Notes under the pieces: generated by a model
What the model was told of the DNA's origin: nothing
What the model saw: only the letters and a program-made list of their open reading frames with translations
Database searches by the model: none
Program-made: the position numbers and the translations under genes
Shown: piece after piece, positions 22,450-31,140 of the stretch
How positions within the stretch are numbered: position 1 is the stretch's first letter
Layout of the letters: the number at the start of each line of letters is the position of its first letter
Assembly (NCBI GenBank): GCA_945869465.1
Contig: CAMBPB010000026.1
Location: forward strand, 1 to 37,517
Reading direction: 5' to 3'
Length of the DNA stretch: 37,517 bases
From: Prosthecobacter debontii
GTDB taxonomy: Bacteria > Verrucomicrobiota > Verrucomicrobiia > Verrucomicrobiales > Akkermansiaceae

Positions 22450-23754
22450 GATCAATTCGTTGAGAATATTCTCCATCAACTCCTGGCGACCCGAGGCCAG
22501 CGCGGGTTCCGGGTTGTTCGCCACGAAGTCGGCGAGTTCCGCGAAGGTGGGCTTGGCGCTCTCGATGTGCTGGCCGATGCCCGCATCCCATGAGGAATAA
22601 CGGTTTTTGACGAAGGCGTCGATCCGGCCGTCGGCGCGGACCGCGGCGGCGATCTTCAAGCCGCGGGCGAAGGCGTCCATGCCGCCGATGTGGGCATGGA
22701 AGAGGTCGAGCGGTTCGTGGGATTCACGGCGGCGCTTGGCATCGAAGTTCAGGCCGCCGGTGGTGAAGCCGCCCATTTCGAGCACCTTGAGCATCACCTT
22801 GCTGGTGCCGTAAAGGTCGGTCGGAAACTGATCGGTGTCCCAGCCTAACAAGGTGTCGCCCTGGTTGGCATCGACCGATCCGAGCGCGCCGGCATTGATC
22901 GCCACGGTGAGCTCGTGTTCCATCGTGTGGCCGGCGAGGGTGGCGTGATTGGTCTCGATGTTCAGCTTGAAGTCGCCTAGCAGGTCGAACTCGCGCAGGA
23001 AGTTGAGACACGCGGCCGCGTCGGAATCGTATTGGTGGGTCGAGGGTTCGCGCGGCTTGGGTTCGATGTAAAACTGGCCGGTGAAACCAATCGCGCGTTT
23101 GTAGTCCACCGCCATGTGAAGCAGCATGGCGAGGTGTTCCACTTCGCGTTTCATATTGGTGTTGAGCAGCGAACCGTAACCCTCGCGGCCGCCCCAGAAC
23201 ACGTAGCCGAGGCCGTCAAGAGCCTGGGTGGCATCCATCGCGGCCTTCACCTGGGCGGCGGCGTAGGCGAACACGCGGGCGTCGGGCGCGGTGCCGGCTC
23301 CATGCGCGTAACGCGGGTGGCCGAACAAGCAGGCCGTGCCCCACAGCAGCTTTTTGCCGCTGCTTTGCTGGTGTTGGAGAAGGTGGCTGGTGACTTCCAT
23401 CAGCGCCTCGGTGGACTTTGTGTAGTCGTTGAGTTCCGGGGCCACATCGCGGTCATGAAAGCAGTAGAAATCGATGCTGGTCTTATCGAGAAACTCGAAA
23501 AACACGTCGGCGCGCTGCTTGGCGTTGGAAACCGAGTCCGAGTAGTCGTCCCACGGCATCAGCGCGGTGGGAGCACCGAAGGGGTCGCTCAAGCCGTTGC
23601 GCATCACATGCCAGTAGGCGGCGCCGAAGCGCAGGTGATCCCGCATCGGCTTGCCTTCGACGAGCTGCTCCGGGTTGTAGTGTTTGAAGGCGAGGGGGTT
23701 CTTGGAAGACGGGCCCTCGTAGGCGATTTTTGGGATGTCGGGGAAAAAAGACAT
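22447..23754 (-). CDS. xylA: Xylose isomerase
   Basis: Cytoplasmic enzyme of 435 residues interconverting xylose and xylulose (and glucose/fructose). The class II features are clear: catalytic His100 and Asp103 in [25 protein letters not shown], the metal ligands in [16 protein letters not shown] and [12 protein letters not shown], then [20 protein letters not shown], and the closing [13 protein letters not shown]. Length matches the class. The ATG at 23754 gives [15 protein letters not shown], the family start; the frame continues open upstream for 109 codons but with unrelated Gly/Asp-rich sequence. No xylulokinase gene is adjacent. Convergent with the TIM-barrel isomerase gene. Confidence 0.97.
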   Translation of the reverse strand: MSFFPDIPKIAYEGPSSKNPLAFKHYNPEQLVEGKPMRDHLRFGAAYWHVMRNGLSDPFGAPTALMPWDDYSDSVSNAKQRADVFFEFLDKTSIDFYCFHDRDVAPELNDYTKSTEALMEVTSHLLQHQQSSGKKLLWGTACLFGHPRYAHGAGTAPDARVFAYAAAQVKAAMDATQALDGLGYVFWGGREGYGSLLNTNMKREVEHLAMLLHMAVDYKRAIGFTGQFYIEPKPREPSTHQYDSDAAACLNFLREFDLLGDFKLNIETNHATLAGHTMEHELTVAINAGALGSVDANQGDTLLGWDTDQFPTDLYGTSKVMLKVLEMGGFTTGGLNFDAKRRRESHEPLDLFHAHIGGMDAFARGLKIAAAVRADGRIDAFVKNRYSSWDAGIGQHIESAKPTFAELADFVANNPEPALASGRQELMENILNELI

Positions 23755-24135
23755 GGCGGAGGGATCATGCGAATCTGAGGCATCTGGGCAATGCGGAATT
23801 TCAGGTGACGGAATTTCGGGCGCAGCGGGTCGGCTCAGGTGCGCAAAACCCGGGAAACCGCCAGATCGCGCCGCCGCTAAATTGGCCATGCCGTTGGTTC
23901 TCCCCTCGATTTCCCCTCCGGACTGCTGCGCCGCGGCCACCGCGTCGTCATCGCCACCACCTTGTCCGCCGGAAATGATTACACCCTGGTTGCCGCCGGA
24001 GTTGTCCGTGATTTCCCATCGATCACCCGCAACCCCCGCCGGTTCATGTGGGTTGAGGTGCGCTCGATGGAAACGCGCCATCGACGGTCTGAGGCGGGGT
24101 TTGACAGGTTTTCGTGATTCCGATAAGCATAAGTC
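23755..24135. other. Gene-free stretch upstream of xylA
   Basis: This 381-nt interval between divergent xylA and the GYF relic holds no gene I can support. One plus-strand frame (about 23886-24117) keeps protein-like composition ([20 protein letters not shown], then [15 protein letters not shown]) but has no start and no family I recognise; it may be another decayed gene. The xylA promoter should lie here, but no convincing -35/-10 pair was found. Confidence 0.5.
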
Positions 24136-24442
24136 ATGGACGAGCCGCCTCAGGACGCATGGTTTTACCCGCAGAAAGGGGCGCGACTCGGTCCGCTAAC
24201 GCTCTCGGATCTGCGGCTGAAAGCGCAGGAGGCCAGCCTCAATCCGCAGCTGGACCTGGTGTGGACCCAGGGCATGGCCGAGTGGCAAGCGGCGAGTGCA
24301 ATCGAGGATCGGAGTGGTTTGCGTGCCGGTGGTGGTGGCGGATTACGACGCCATCCAGCGCCTCGCCAATCTCGGGATGAGCCGCTGGTGGTATCTGGGA
24401 AACTCCGTGAAGCCATTCGCGTCGCGCAGGAACGAAGCATGA
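24136..24442 (+). pseudogene. Frameshifted GYF_2/DUF805-like membrane protein relic
   Basis: The ATG at 24136 opens a normal GYF_2 domain: [19 protein letters not shown], then LVWTQGMAEWQAASAI. Such domains usually sit at the N-terminus of membrane proteins. After about residue 62 the frame turns into low-complexity sequence and stops at 24450. In the next frame, however, the sequence reads DYDAIQRLANLGMSRWWYLG followed by NSVKPF, like the RLxNLGMSGWWYLG motif at the start of a DUF805-type membrane segment, and ends at a stop at 24440-24442. So a frameshift falls around 24320-24345 and most of the membrane part is gone. As it stands the product would be a soluble GYF fragment. Confidence 0.65.
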
Positions 24443-24494
24443 GAAAGTGATCCAGTGTTCGAAACAAGCCGACGAGCGCCGCGAGGCGGGTCCC

Positions 24495-25229
24495 ATGGAT
24501 TGCTGGTGCCTGCACGGGGCGCTCGGCATGGCAGCCGATTGGCGGGGCTTTGCCAAACGTCTCGCCGCTGGAAAAACCGGCTCGCGGGCGGTGGACTTGT
24601 GGCGGTTTCTGGAATGCCAACCGATGCCGCTGGCGGACTTCGGTCCGGCCTTGAATGCCGATGCGCGCGGCGAGGTGTTCCGCGGCAATGGGCGGGCGGT
24701 GTTAGGTTATTCAATGGGCGGGCGGCTGGCCCTGTATTCATTGTTAGAAAAAGCGCATCCGTGGCAGGCGGCGGTCATCGTTTCCACGCATCCGGGGCTG
24801 GAGTCGCAGGCGGAGCGGGAAACCCGGCGGGCGGGCGACACAGAGTGGGCGACCAAGGCGCTAACAGGAAACTGGCAGGAATTTCTCGCTGCCTGGAACG
24901 CCCAGCCGATCCTCGGCCATACCGCGCCGCGCGATCCGCAAGCCTCGGGGCGGCTGGTGATGCGGCGGCGGGAAATCGCGCGGAGTTTTGTCGATTGGTC
25001 GCTGGGAGCCCAGCAACCGCTATGGGACCGGCTTCAAGAAATCACCGTGCCCGTGCTGTGGGTGGCGGGAGAACACGATGCGAAATTCCTCGCGCTGGCG
25101 GAACGGGCGGTTTCTCTGATGCCCCGCGCCCGGCTCGCCATCGCGCCCCTATCAGGCCACCGCGTGCCATGGGAGGCGGAGGAGTGGCTGGCGGAACAGG
25201 TGGCGGGGTTTCTGCGGGCGGGTTTGTGA
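24495..25229 (+). CDS. menH: Alpha/beta hydrolase, probable MenH (SHCHC synthase)
   Basis: Cytoplasmic protein of 244 residues with the alpha/beta-hydrolase fold. Motifs: LHGALGMAADWRGFA near the start (oxyanion region), nucleophile Ser73 in LGYSMGGRLALY, Asp195 in AGEHDAKF, and His222 in SGHRVPWE. The GYSMGGRLAL block is the MenH signature; MenH removes pyruvate to form 2-succinyl-6-hydroxy-2,4-cyclohexadiene-1-carboxylate in menaquinone synthesis. The menB gene follows on the same strand after 166 nt, which supports the call. The ATG at 24495 is preferred over one at 24447 because MDCWCLHGALG places the first strand correctly. Confidence 0.8.
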   Translation: MDCWCLHGALGMAADWRGFAKRLAAGKTGSRAVDLWRFLECQPMPLADFGPALNADARGEVFRGNGRAVLGYSMGGRLALYSLLEKAHPWQAAVIVSTHPGLESQAERETRRAGDTEWATKALTGNWQEFLAAWNAQPILGHTAPRDPQASGRLVMRRREIARSFVDWSLGAQQPLWDRLQEITVPVLWVAGEHDAKFLALAERAVSLMPRARLAIAPLSGHRVPWEAEEWLAEQVAGFLRAGL

Positions 25230-25395
25230 ACCTCCGGCGATCTATCTGAATGAAGCGCGGCCGATGATTCTTATCTTGCGCGCGACCCTTGGTGAATAAA
25301 GTCGTTCCAGACGGTGGCAGCGGACGAGCCGATGATCAGGCGAATCGTTCCGGTTGGGATTGCGGGACGAAGTCGGATTATCCAAACTCCCCGCC

Positions 25396-26211
25396 ATGTG
25401 GACCACCGTGCGCGAATTCGAGGACATCCGTTACGAAACGACGGATCAGGGAAAAATTGCCAAAATCACCATCAACCGCCCGGAAGTGCGCAATGCCTTC
25501 CGGCCGAAAACGGTGAAGGAATTGCTGCAGGCCTTCGATCTGGCGCATGAGGATCCGGCTGTCGGCGTGATCATCCTCACCGGCGCGGGCGACCTCGCGT
25601 TCTGCTCCGGCGGTGACCAGAAAGTCCGCGGCCATGCCGGCTACATCGGCGAGGACGGCATCCCCCGGCTCAACGTGCTGGATTTGCAGAAAAAAATCCG
25701 CTCGTTGCCCAAACCCGTCGTGGCGATGGTGGCCGGCTATGCGATCGGTGGCGGCCACGTGTTGCACATTGTCTGCGATCTGACCATCGCAGCGGACAAC
25801 GCCCGCTTCGGCCAAACGGGACCGCGGGTCGGTTCGTTCGATGGCGGGCTCGGTTCCAGTTATCTCGCCCGCATCGTCGGCCAGAAAAAGGCGCGCGAAA
25901 TCTGGTATCTCTGCCGCCAATACGATGCCCGGCAAGCGCTCGACATGGGCCTCGTCAACACGGTGGTCCCACTTGCCGATCTCGAAAAGGAAACGCTCCA
26001 GTGGTGCCGGGAAATGCTCGCCCACTCGCCGCTCGCCCTGCGCTGCCTCAAGTCCGCCCTCAACGCCGATTGCGATGGGCAAATGGGATTGCTCGATCTA
26101 GCAGGAAATGCCACCCTGCTGTATTACATGAGCGAGGAAGGCCGCGAGGGCAAACAAGCCTTCCTCGAAAAACGCCCGCCGGATTTCTCGAAATTCCCGC
26201 GGGTGCCGTGA
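25396..26211 (+). CDS. menB: 1,4-dihydroxy-2-naphthoyl-CoA synthase
   Basis: Crotonase-fold enzyme of 271 residues that closes the second ring of the menaquinone headgroup from o-succinylbenzoyl-CoA. Diagnostic MenB segments: [20 protein letters not shown] (24-43), [15 protein letters not shown] (69-83), and [20 protein letters not shown] (138-157), with the active-site Asp149 in SFDGG and the QTG triplet of the bicarbonate-using type. The C-terminus [14 protein letters not shown] is typical. The ATG at 25396 gives [14 protein letters not shown], the standard start. With menH upstream it indicates menaquinone-based respiration; other men genes are outside the window. Confidence 0.96.
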   Translation: MWTTVREFEDIRYETTDQGKIAKITINRPEVRNAFRPKTVKELLQAFDLAHEDPAVGVIILTGAGDLAFCSGGDQKVRGHAGYIGEDGIPRLNVLDLQKKIRSLPKPVVAMVAGYAIGGGHVLHIVCDLTIAADNARFGQTGPRVGSFDGGLGSSYLARIVGQKKAREIWYLCRQYDARQALDMGLVNTVVPLADLEKETLQWCREMLAHSPLALRCLKSALNADCDGQMGLLDLAGNATLLYYMSEEGREGKQAFLEKRPPDFSKFPRVP

Positions 26212-26344
26212 GCGGCAACCTGTCTCTCGCAAAAATTCCCGTCCCAGAAGTTTCCGTTTTGGTCCAACATGTAACCGGCACGATTGTCGCTGCCCATGCA
26301 GGCGCCCCACTCGCCAGCGATGATTCTAACGACGAAATACGGTT

Positions 26345-26496
26345 CCTTGGAATCCTCTGGCTGGCATCCGCATGCCGCGGTCACGGGTTCAAGCACTCGG
26401 CGGCGGATGGTGAGTGAGGCGCACGCGGAAATGACGGCGGAGGGGCGCACGCGGTTTGATCTATCCACCTTCAGGCTGGATCGCTTCGGCCTCTGA
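26345..26496 (+). pseudogene. Tail of a dead FAD-dependent (sarcosine oxidase-like) oxidoreductase
   Basis: Between menB and the ThuA gene, two plus-strand frames together spell the end of a DAO-family oxidase. The first reads WLASACRGHGFKHSAADGE and stops at 26415-26417; the second continues AHAEMTAEGRTRFDLSTFRL and then DRFGL, stopping at 26494-26496. Family members end ...SGHGFKHSPAIGE...GxTRFDLSxFRLDRF. A tandem duplication of TGAG (26411-26414 and 26415-26418) causes the break; removing one copy restores a single continuous frame. The rest of the gene is missing: 26212-26344 shows no recognisable sequence. Confidence 0.7.
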
Positions 26497-26517
26497 ACTC
26501 CAAAGCGATACGCACGG

Positions 26518-27291
26518 TTAGCGATTGCCGGCCCAATTCACCGCGTTGATCAGAATCGCTTTGTATGAGGGATTTGCATGGGCCTCCTCGGCGTGACCCA
26601 GAGTCATGCAAACGATGCGGGTTTTCGGGTCTTTCACGACCCAAACGCTCGGATGGACGCCCTTGTTGCCGTCCGGGCTGTTTTCCGCCAGCAGATCGAC
26701 CTGCGCATCCTGAATGAACTTGTGATAGTAGTTCTCATCGAAGATTTTGAAGATTGCCGGAACCCCCTTCATGACCGGGTGGACGGCGTTTTTCAGCGTC
26801 ACGGTGACTTCACCCTTGCCGTGACCGGAGGTTGCCCCGGCGGTGAAACGCTGGTTGTATCCCTTCCACGGATGGGACCAGGTGGCCGCGTGCACAAGGA
26901 CGATGCCCTTGGCATTGTCGGCAAAATCGTTGAGTGCCTGCTGAAATCCGGGGGTTCCATATTGGTTGTGATTGCCACTGAAAACCAGCACATCGGCTTG
27001 CGGCAGCAAGGCGAGCGCTTCATCGAGATTCGGCGTGGCGGCCACATCCACGCCACCGGCGGTTTTCAAGGTTACCGCATCGACCCCGAGAAAATACTTC
27101 GGGAAGTCATGCGAACTGCCGGAACCAACCAGCAGCACCCGCAGGGTTTTTTCAGGCTTGGGTTCGGCAAACTTCTGACCCATCGGTTCAATGGAGTTTG
27201 GCGGGGCGTCGGCGGCCAGGCTCAGGGCCGGGACCAGCGCGGTGATGCAGAGCAAGGCGCTCCGGGTGAGTTTCGTCAGGGGCTGTTTCAT
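26518..27291 (-). CDS. Secreted ThuA-domain protein
   Basis: Exported protein of 257 residues: signal peptide (MKQPLTKLTRSALLCITALVPALSLAA region, cleaved near residue 27) and one ThuA-like domain of class I glutamine amidotransferase fold. Landmarks are TLRVLLVGSGSSHDFPKYF (about 49-67), ADVLVFSGNH, GIVLVHAATWSHPW with the conserved His, and IVCMTLGHAEEAHANPSYK near the end, where ThuA proteins have TLGH. ThuA was first linked to trehalose use in rhizobia, through 3-keto-sugar intermediates; the exact reaction of this subgroup is not established. It starts 19 nt after the stop of the large PVC cytochrome gene, so it is the last gene of that operon. Confidence 0.88.
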   Translation of the reverse strand: MKQPLTKLTRSALLCITALVPALSLAADAPPNSIEPMGQKFAEPKPEKTLRVLLVGSGSSHDFPKYFLGVDAVTLKTAGGVDVAATPNLDEALALLPQADVLVFSGNHNQYGTPGFQQALNDFADNAKGIVLVHAATWSHPWKGYNQRFTAGATSGHGKGEVTVTLKNAVHPVMKGVPAIFKIFDENYYHKFIQDAQVDLLAENSPDGNKGVHPSVWVVKDPKTRIVCMTLGHAEEAHANPSYKAILINAVNWAGNR

Positions 27292-27310
27292 GGATGTTGG
27301 TGGGTGAGAG

Positions 27311-30300
27311 TTAGTTGGATTTGCTGGGGCTGTCGCCGGTTTTTTGCGCGGCGCAGCTTCGGATATAGGCGATGATGTCCCGGAGATTGTCGGCCCCGAG
27401 GGCTTCGAGTCCGTCGGGCATCAGCGAATTGTCGCCCTTCTTGCGGGCTGCGATGTCCGCGGTTTTCAGATCGAGCGTGTTTCCGCCGGGCTGGCGGAGT
27501 TGCACGCGGGTTTCGTTTTCGGTGGCGATCAGCGCCGAGTATTGAGTGCCGTCCTTCAGGGTGATGTTCCAGGTGCGATGCTCGTCATCGACGACCAGGC
27601 TCGGGTTCACAATGTGGGTGAGAAGCTCCATCACGGGATGCGCGCCGATGCCGGTGAGATCGGGACCGAAGCGACTGCCGGCTCCTTCAAGCTGGTGGCA
27701 CGCCGAGCACACCGCGGTGAACAACTGCTTTCCGTTAGCGAGGTTTCCCGGTTTGTCGATCAGGGGCAGCAGTTGGGCGATGAGCTGGTCCTTGCCGATG
27801 TTTTTGCCGTCCGCGGAGCCGCTGAACAGGGTTTTCGCGCGTTTGGCGGTCTCCGGATCCGGGTGGGCTGTTAGGCGCGAGATGGATCCGGGATCGAAGA
27901 AACTTGTCGGGGGTTTTTTCGATTCGACGGCATCAAGCAGCAGCTTGGTCCACTCGCGGCGACTCACCAGCGCGGTGAAGGCCGCCTCGCGCTGACTGGC
28001 TGGGAAGGTGGAAAACGCATCCGCCAATGCGCGGCCCGCACCGGACTCACCGGTGGCGGCGAGGGCGGCGATGATCTCTTTCGCCAGCGCGTCGGGTTGC
28101 GGGATGGTCAACAGCGCGATGATGTTGGGAAGCACGAGTTTGTTAGCGACGCGGGCGGGCAACAAGGTGCGGATGGCGTCGGCACGAACCCCTTCGGGTT
28201 GTTTCGAATCGCGGGCCACGACAAGCAGTTCCTCGGTGAGTTTGCCGATCTCCGGGTCCAGGGCTCCGCCATGGTTCCACGCCGCGGCGAGAGGCAGCGC
28301 CGCCGCCGCCAACTGCCGGTCTGGGGAGGCCAGGAGCGGGCGGAGCGCCGCGAGGAATAACCTTGCATCGCGCGGTGCCTTTGGCGGGGTTTTGCCCAGT
28401 TCCTTCAGGACCGCGCCAACGAGCTTCACATGGGGTGACTTTGCCGCGGCCTGGATCACGCCGAGCAACTGGCTTGGGTTTCCGCTCGTGACGAGCGAGG
28501 CGGCGAGCGAGCGGGCGGATTCCTCGCTTTGATTGGCGCCGGCGGCATCGGTTAGAATCGTCTCAAGCTGCGAGGATGCATTTCCCGCTCCAGCGGCGGC
28601 GGCGGCGGCGGTTGACCACACATCGGCGGGTTGCGTGCGATTAGCCAACAGCGCGGAACTGGCTTCGGGAGTCATCGCGGAGGCTCCGAGCGCGCGGAAG
28701 GTGGCGAGGCGCACGCGCGCGTCGGGGTCTTCCAGACCGGCGGAGGTTTGCTTGCCGCTCAGGGACAACCCGCCGGACTCGGCGATCAGCATGGCGTTTT
28801 TCCGGATGCCGGCATCGGCGGCCTGAAAGGCGGCGGCAAGCGTCGGTTCCTTGAGTTGGTCAAGGCGATGCAGCGCCCACAGTGCCAGGATGCGGGCCGG
28901 CACGAAGGTTTCGCCGTTCGCCATCGTGGTCAGCGCGGCGACCGCCTGGGGGCCGAAGATATCGGCCTTTTCCATCAGAATGCGGTGGGCATTGAAACGC
29001 ACCACCCGGTTGGGGTGGGTGAATGCCACCACCAGCGCGGCGGCATTCGCCTTTGTTAGGTCGGGGTTGGCGAGCTTCGCCGCAGACTCGTGCTGGATGC
29101 GGTAGATGCGACCGAAGTATTGATCGCGGTCGGGCCTAACCGAGGCTCCCGACTTGCTGTGCTGCGGTCCGCGGGTGTCGTTGTGGGTGACGACGGGGGT
29201 GTAGAAATCCAGCACATACATCGCGCCGTCCGGGCCGATCGTTACGTCAATCGGACAGAACCAGTAATCCTCCGAGCGCAGCCACTCGCCATTCTGGAGA
29301 ACCAGCTCGCCTTGGTAAGAGGAGCCTTCGGGTTTGAGCGTCTCGTGGTGAATGATGTCGAGGATCGGCTCGCTGACGAAAATCTTGCCATCATATTCCT
29401 TGGGCCAGGCACCACCTTCATAGACCAGCGTGGCGCAGGCGGCGCTGTAGCGGCCGACCTGGTCGATCTGTTTGAGCGGCGCGCGTTCCGGCATGTCCTT
29501 CCGGGCGACGGCGCGGCCCGGGTTCACGGCGGACAGGCTTTGCGCCTTGTTGTTAGGAGCCTTGAGCAACACCCACTCGGGAACAACCACATGCTGGATC
29601 GGATTGCCGCTGGTCGCCTTGCCATGAAAAACCTCCATCTCGCTCGTGACCTCGCCGCCAAAGGAATTGCCACCTTGGGATGCGACCTGTTGGATGGCGG
29701 AACCATCGGCCTTGAAGCGGAAGACGCCGGAGGAGATTCTTGCCATCTCCTTGCGGGTCTCGGGATGGGTTGCCACCGCGCCGCTGCCGGTGCTGGCGTA
29801 AATCCAGCCGTCAGGAGCGGTGATGAAGTGGTTGGCCACAAAATGGGTGTCGCCCGGCGCGAAGCCGCCAAACAACGGAACCACGGTCTCCGCCTTGCCG
29901 TCGCCGTCGGTGTCGCGAAGCCAGACGATGTTCGGTTGCGCCACCGCGATCACTCCGTCGCCATGCAGGCAGAAGGCGGTGACCAGTTCCAAGCCTTCGT
30001 AGAAGATATGTTTTTTGTCCATCGCGCCATCGCCATCGGCATCTTCTAACAAACTGATGCTGTCGCGTCCCGGGCGATCATAGTTGCCCGGATCGAGCAC
30101 GCCGGTTTCCTTCCATGCCGGGGCGACGAGTGGACGCCTGCCATTCGGATACTCCGGAGTTTCCGCAACCCACAAACGTCCGCGCGCATCCCATTGCACG
30201 GCGATGGGCTTGTTGATCAGGGGTTCCGCCGCGACCACATTGGCGAGGAAACCGGGCTGCATCTTGAATTGTTTGATCGCATCGGGAGCGCGCAGCGGCC

Positions 30301-31090
30301 CGCCGTTCGGGTAACGCAAGGTTGCAAGTTCCGCCTTGTTGCAGAACTCGTCAGTGTTTTCGCGTTTCGCCGTCCACGCCACACCGCGCAGGATAAAGCT
30401 GCGCATGCTCGCGTGGGCCAGCGTGGCGGGCGAGCCTTGAAGCAAAACCGCGGCGCGATGTTTGGATCCCTCGTAGGTCCACATCTGGGGTTGGAGATCG
30501 TAAATGGAAGCCCGAACGTCGCGTGACGGGACAACCGGGCCATCCCCGCGTTTCGCATTGCGGCCTTTTGGCGTGAATGCCGAAGCGAGCACGCAGATGT
30601 GATCATCAAGCGCGAGATCGTAAAGAGTGTCGTCGTCGATGTCGAAGGGCGACGAGTCCTTCACCAGCGGGTGGGAATTGCTCACCACATACAACATCAT
30701 CCGGCTGCTGAATTTCCGGCTATCCTTGGCATCCCATGCTCCGCCGAGTGTCGCCTTGCCCCATTCCACATCGCCGGCGGCCACCGCACCATTGACCGCG
30801 ACAATGCCGCCGCCGCGCCCGGCAAATGCGCTTAGAGCCGTTTGACTGGCAACGGAGAGTGGCTCGAACTTGTCGCGATGGAGCAACACGACATCCGCCT
30901 TTGCCAAAGCCGCCTCGTCGAGCTCGCCGGCCGCGACAACTTGCGCTCCCGCGCTTTTCAACGCTGCCGCATAAGGATCGCGGAAGGCGATCTGGTCGCT
31001 GGCGATGAGCACCCGCAACGGAGCGGCCCCGCTCGGGGAGGCAATCATGAAAATCGCGGCGAGTGACGGCAGGGTGGCAAATACTTTCAT
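27311..31090 (-). CDS. PVC-type membrane-bound dehydrogenase: ThuA-like + beta-propeller + HEAT + cytochrome c
   Basis: Very large exported protein of 1259 residues. A signal peptide ends near residue 22 (SPSGAA). Domains in order: a ThuA/GATase-like module (about 23-265, from PLRVLIASDQIAF to RSFILRGVAWTAKRE); the PVC propeller (about 275-700), with QPGFLANVVAAEPLINKPIA, WDARGRLWVAETPEYPNG, DADGDGAMDKKHIFYEGL and DGAMYVLDFYTP; a long Ala-rich helical HEAT region (about 710-1100); and a C-terminal haem domain with CSACH (about 1131-1135) and RFGPDLTGIG, ending near LRDIIAYIRS. This architecture is found in Planctomycetes and Verrucomicrobia, presumably oxidising sugars or polyols in the periplasm and passing electrons to a cytochrome chain; substrate unknown. 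It is followed at 19 nt by thuA and preceded at 50 nt by the Tm-1-like gene. Confidence 0.88.
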   Translation of the reverse strand: MKVFATLPSLAAIFMIASPSGAAPLRVLIASDQIAFRDPYAAALKSAGAQVVAAGELDEAALAKADVVLLHRDKFEPLSVASQTALSAFAGRGGGIVAVNGAVAAGDVEWGKATLGGAWDAKDSRKFSSRMMLYVVSNSHPLVKDSSPFDIDDDTLYDLALDDHICVLASAFTPKGRNAKRGDGPVVPSRDVRASIYDLQPQMWTYEGSKHRAAVLLQGSPATLAHASMRSFILRGVAWTAKRENTDEFCNKAELATLRYPNGGPLRAPDAIKQFKMQPGFLANVVAAEPLINKPIAVQWDARGRLWVAETPEYPNGRRPLVAPAWKETGVLDPGNYDRPGRDSISLLEDADGDGAMDKKHIFYEGLELVTAFCLHGDGVIAVAQPNIVWLRDTDGDGKAETVVPLFGGFAPGDTHFVANHFITAPDGWIYASTGSGAVATHPETRKEMARISSGVFRFKADGSAIQQVASQGGNSFGGEVTSEMEVFHGKATSGNPIQHVVVPEWVLLKAPNNKAQSLSAVNPGRAVARKDMPERAPLKQIDQVGRYSAACATLVYEGGAWPKEYDGKIFVSEPILDIIHHETLKPEGSSYQGELVLQNGEWLRSEDYWFCPIDVTIGPDGAMYVLDFYTPVVTHNDTRGPQHSKSGASVRPDRDQYFGRIYRIQHESAAKLANPDLTKANAAALVVAFTHPNRVVRFNAHRILMEKADIFGPQAVAALTTMANGETFVPARILALWALHRLDQLKEPTLAAAFQAADAGIRKNAMLIAESGGLSLSGKQTSAGLEDPDARVRLATFRALGASAMTPEASSALLANRTQPADVWSTAAAAAAGAGNASSQLETILTDAAGANQSEESARSLAASLVTSGNPSQLLGVIQAAAKSPHVKLVGAVLKELGKTPPKAPRDARLFLAALRPLLASPDRQLAAAALPLAAAWNHGGALDPEIGKLTEELLVVARDSKQPEGVRADAIRTLLPARVANKLVLPNIIALLTIPQPDALAKEIIAALAATGESGAGRALADAFSTFPASQREAAFTALVSRREWTKLLLDAVESKKPPTSFFDPGSISRLTAHPDPETAKRAKTLFSGSADGKNIGKDQLIAQLLPLIDKPGNLANGKQLFTAVCSACHQLEGAGSRFGPDLTGIGAHPVMELLTHIVNPSLVVDDEHRTWNITLKDGTQYSALIATENETRVQLRQPGGNTLDLKTADIAARKKGDNSLMPDGLEALGADNLRDIIAYIRSCAAQKTGDSPSKSN

Positions 31091-31140
31091 GCAGTGGCGG
31101 AGGTCGAGTGGGGCCTTACGCCGGGTGCCATGGGGCTCTT

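Noticed and set aside
23755..24081. N-terminal extension of xylose isomerase by 109 residues
   Set aside because: The extension is Gly/Asp-rich and unlike the family; [15 protein letters not shown] is the normal start.
26124..26468. 114-codon minus-strand frame over the menB 3' end and the oxidase relic
   Set aside because: Part looks protein-like (GSDNRAGYMLDQNGNFW) but it overlaps menB coding sequence, and no family or ribosome site supports it.
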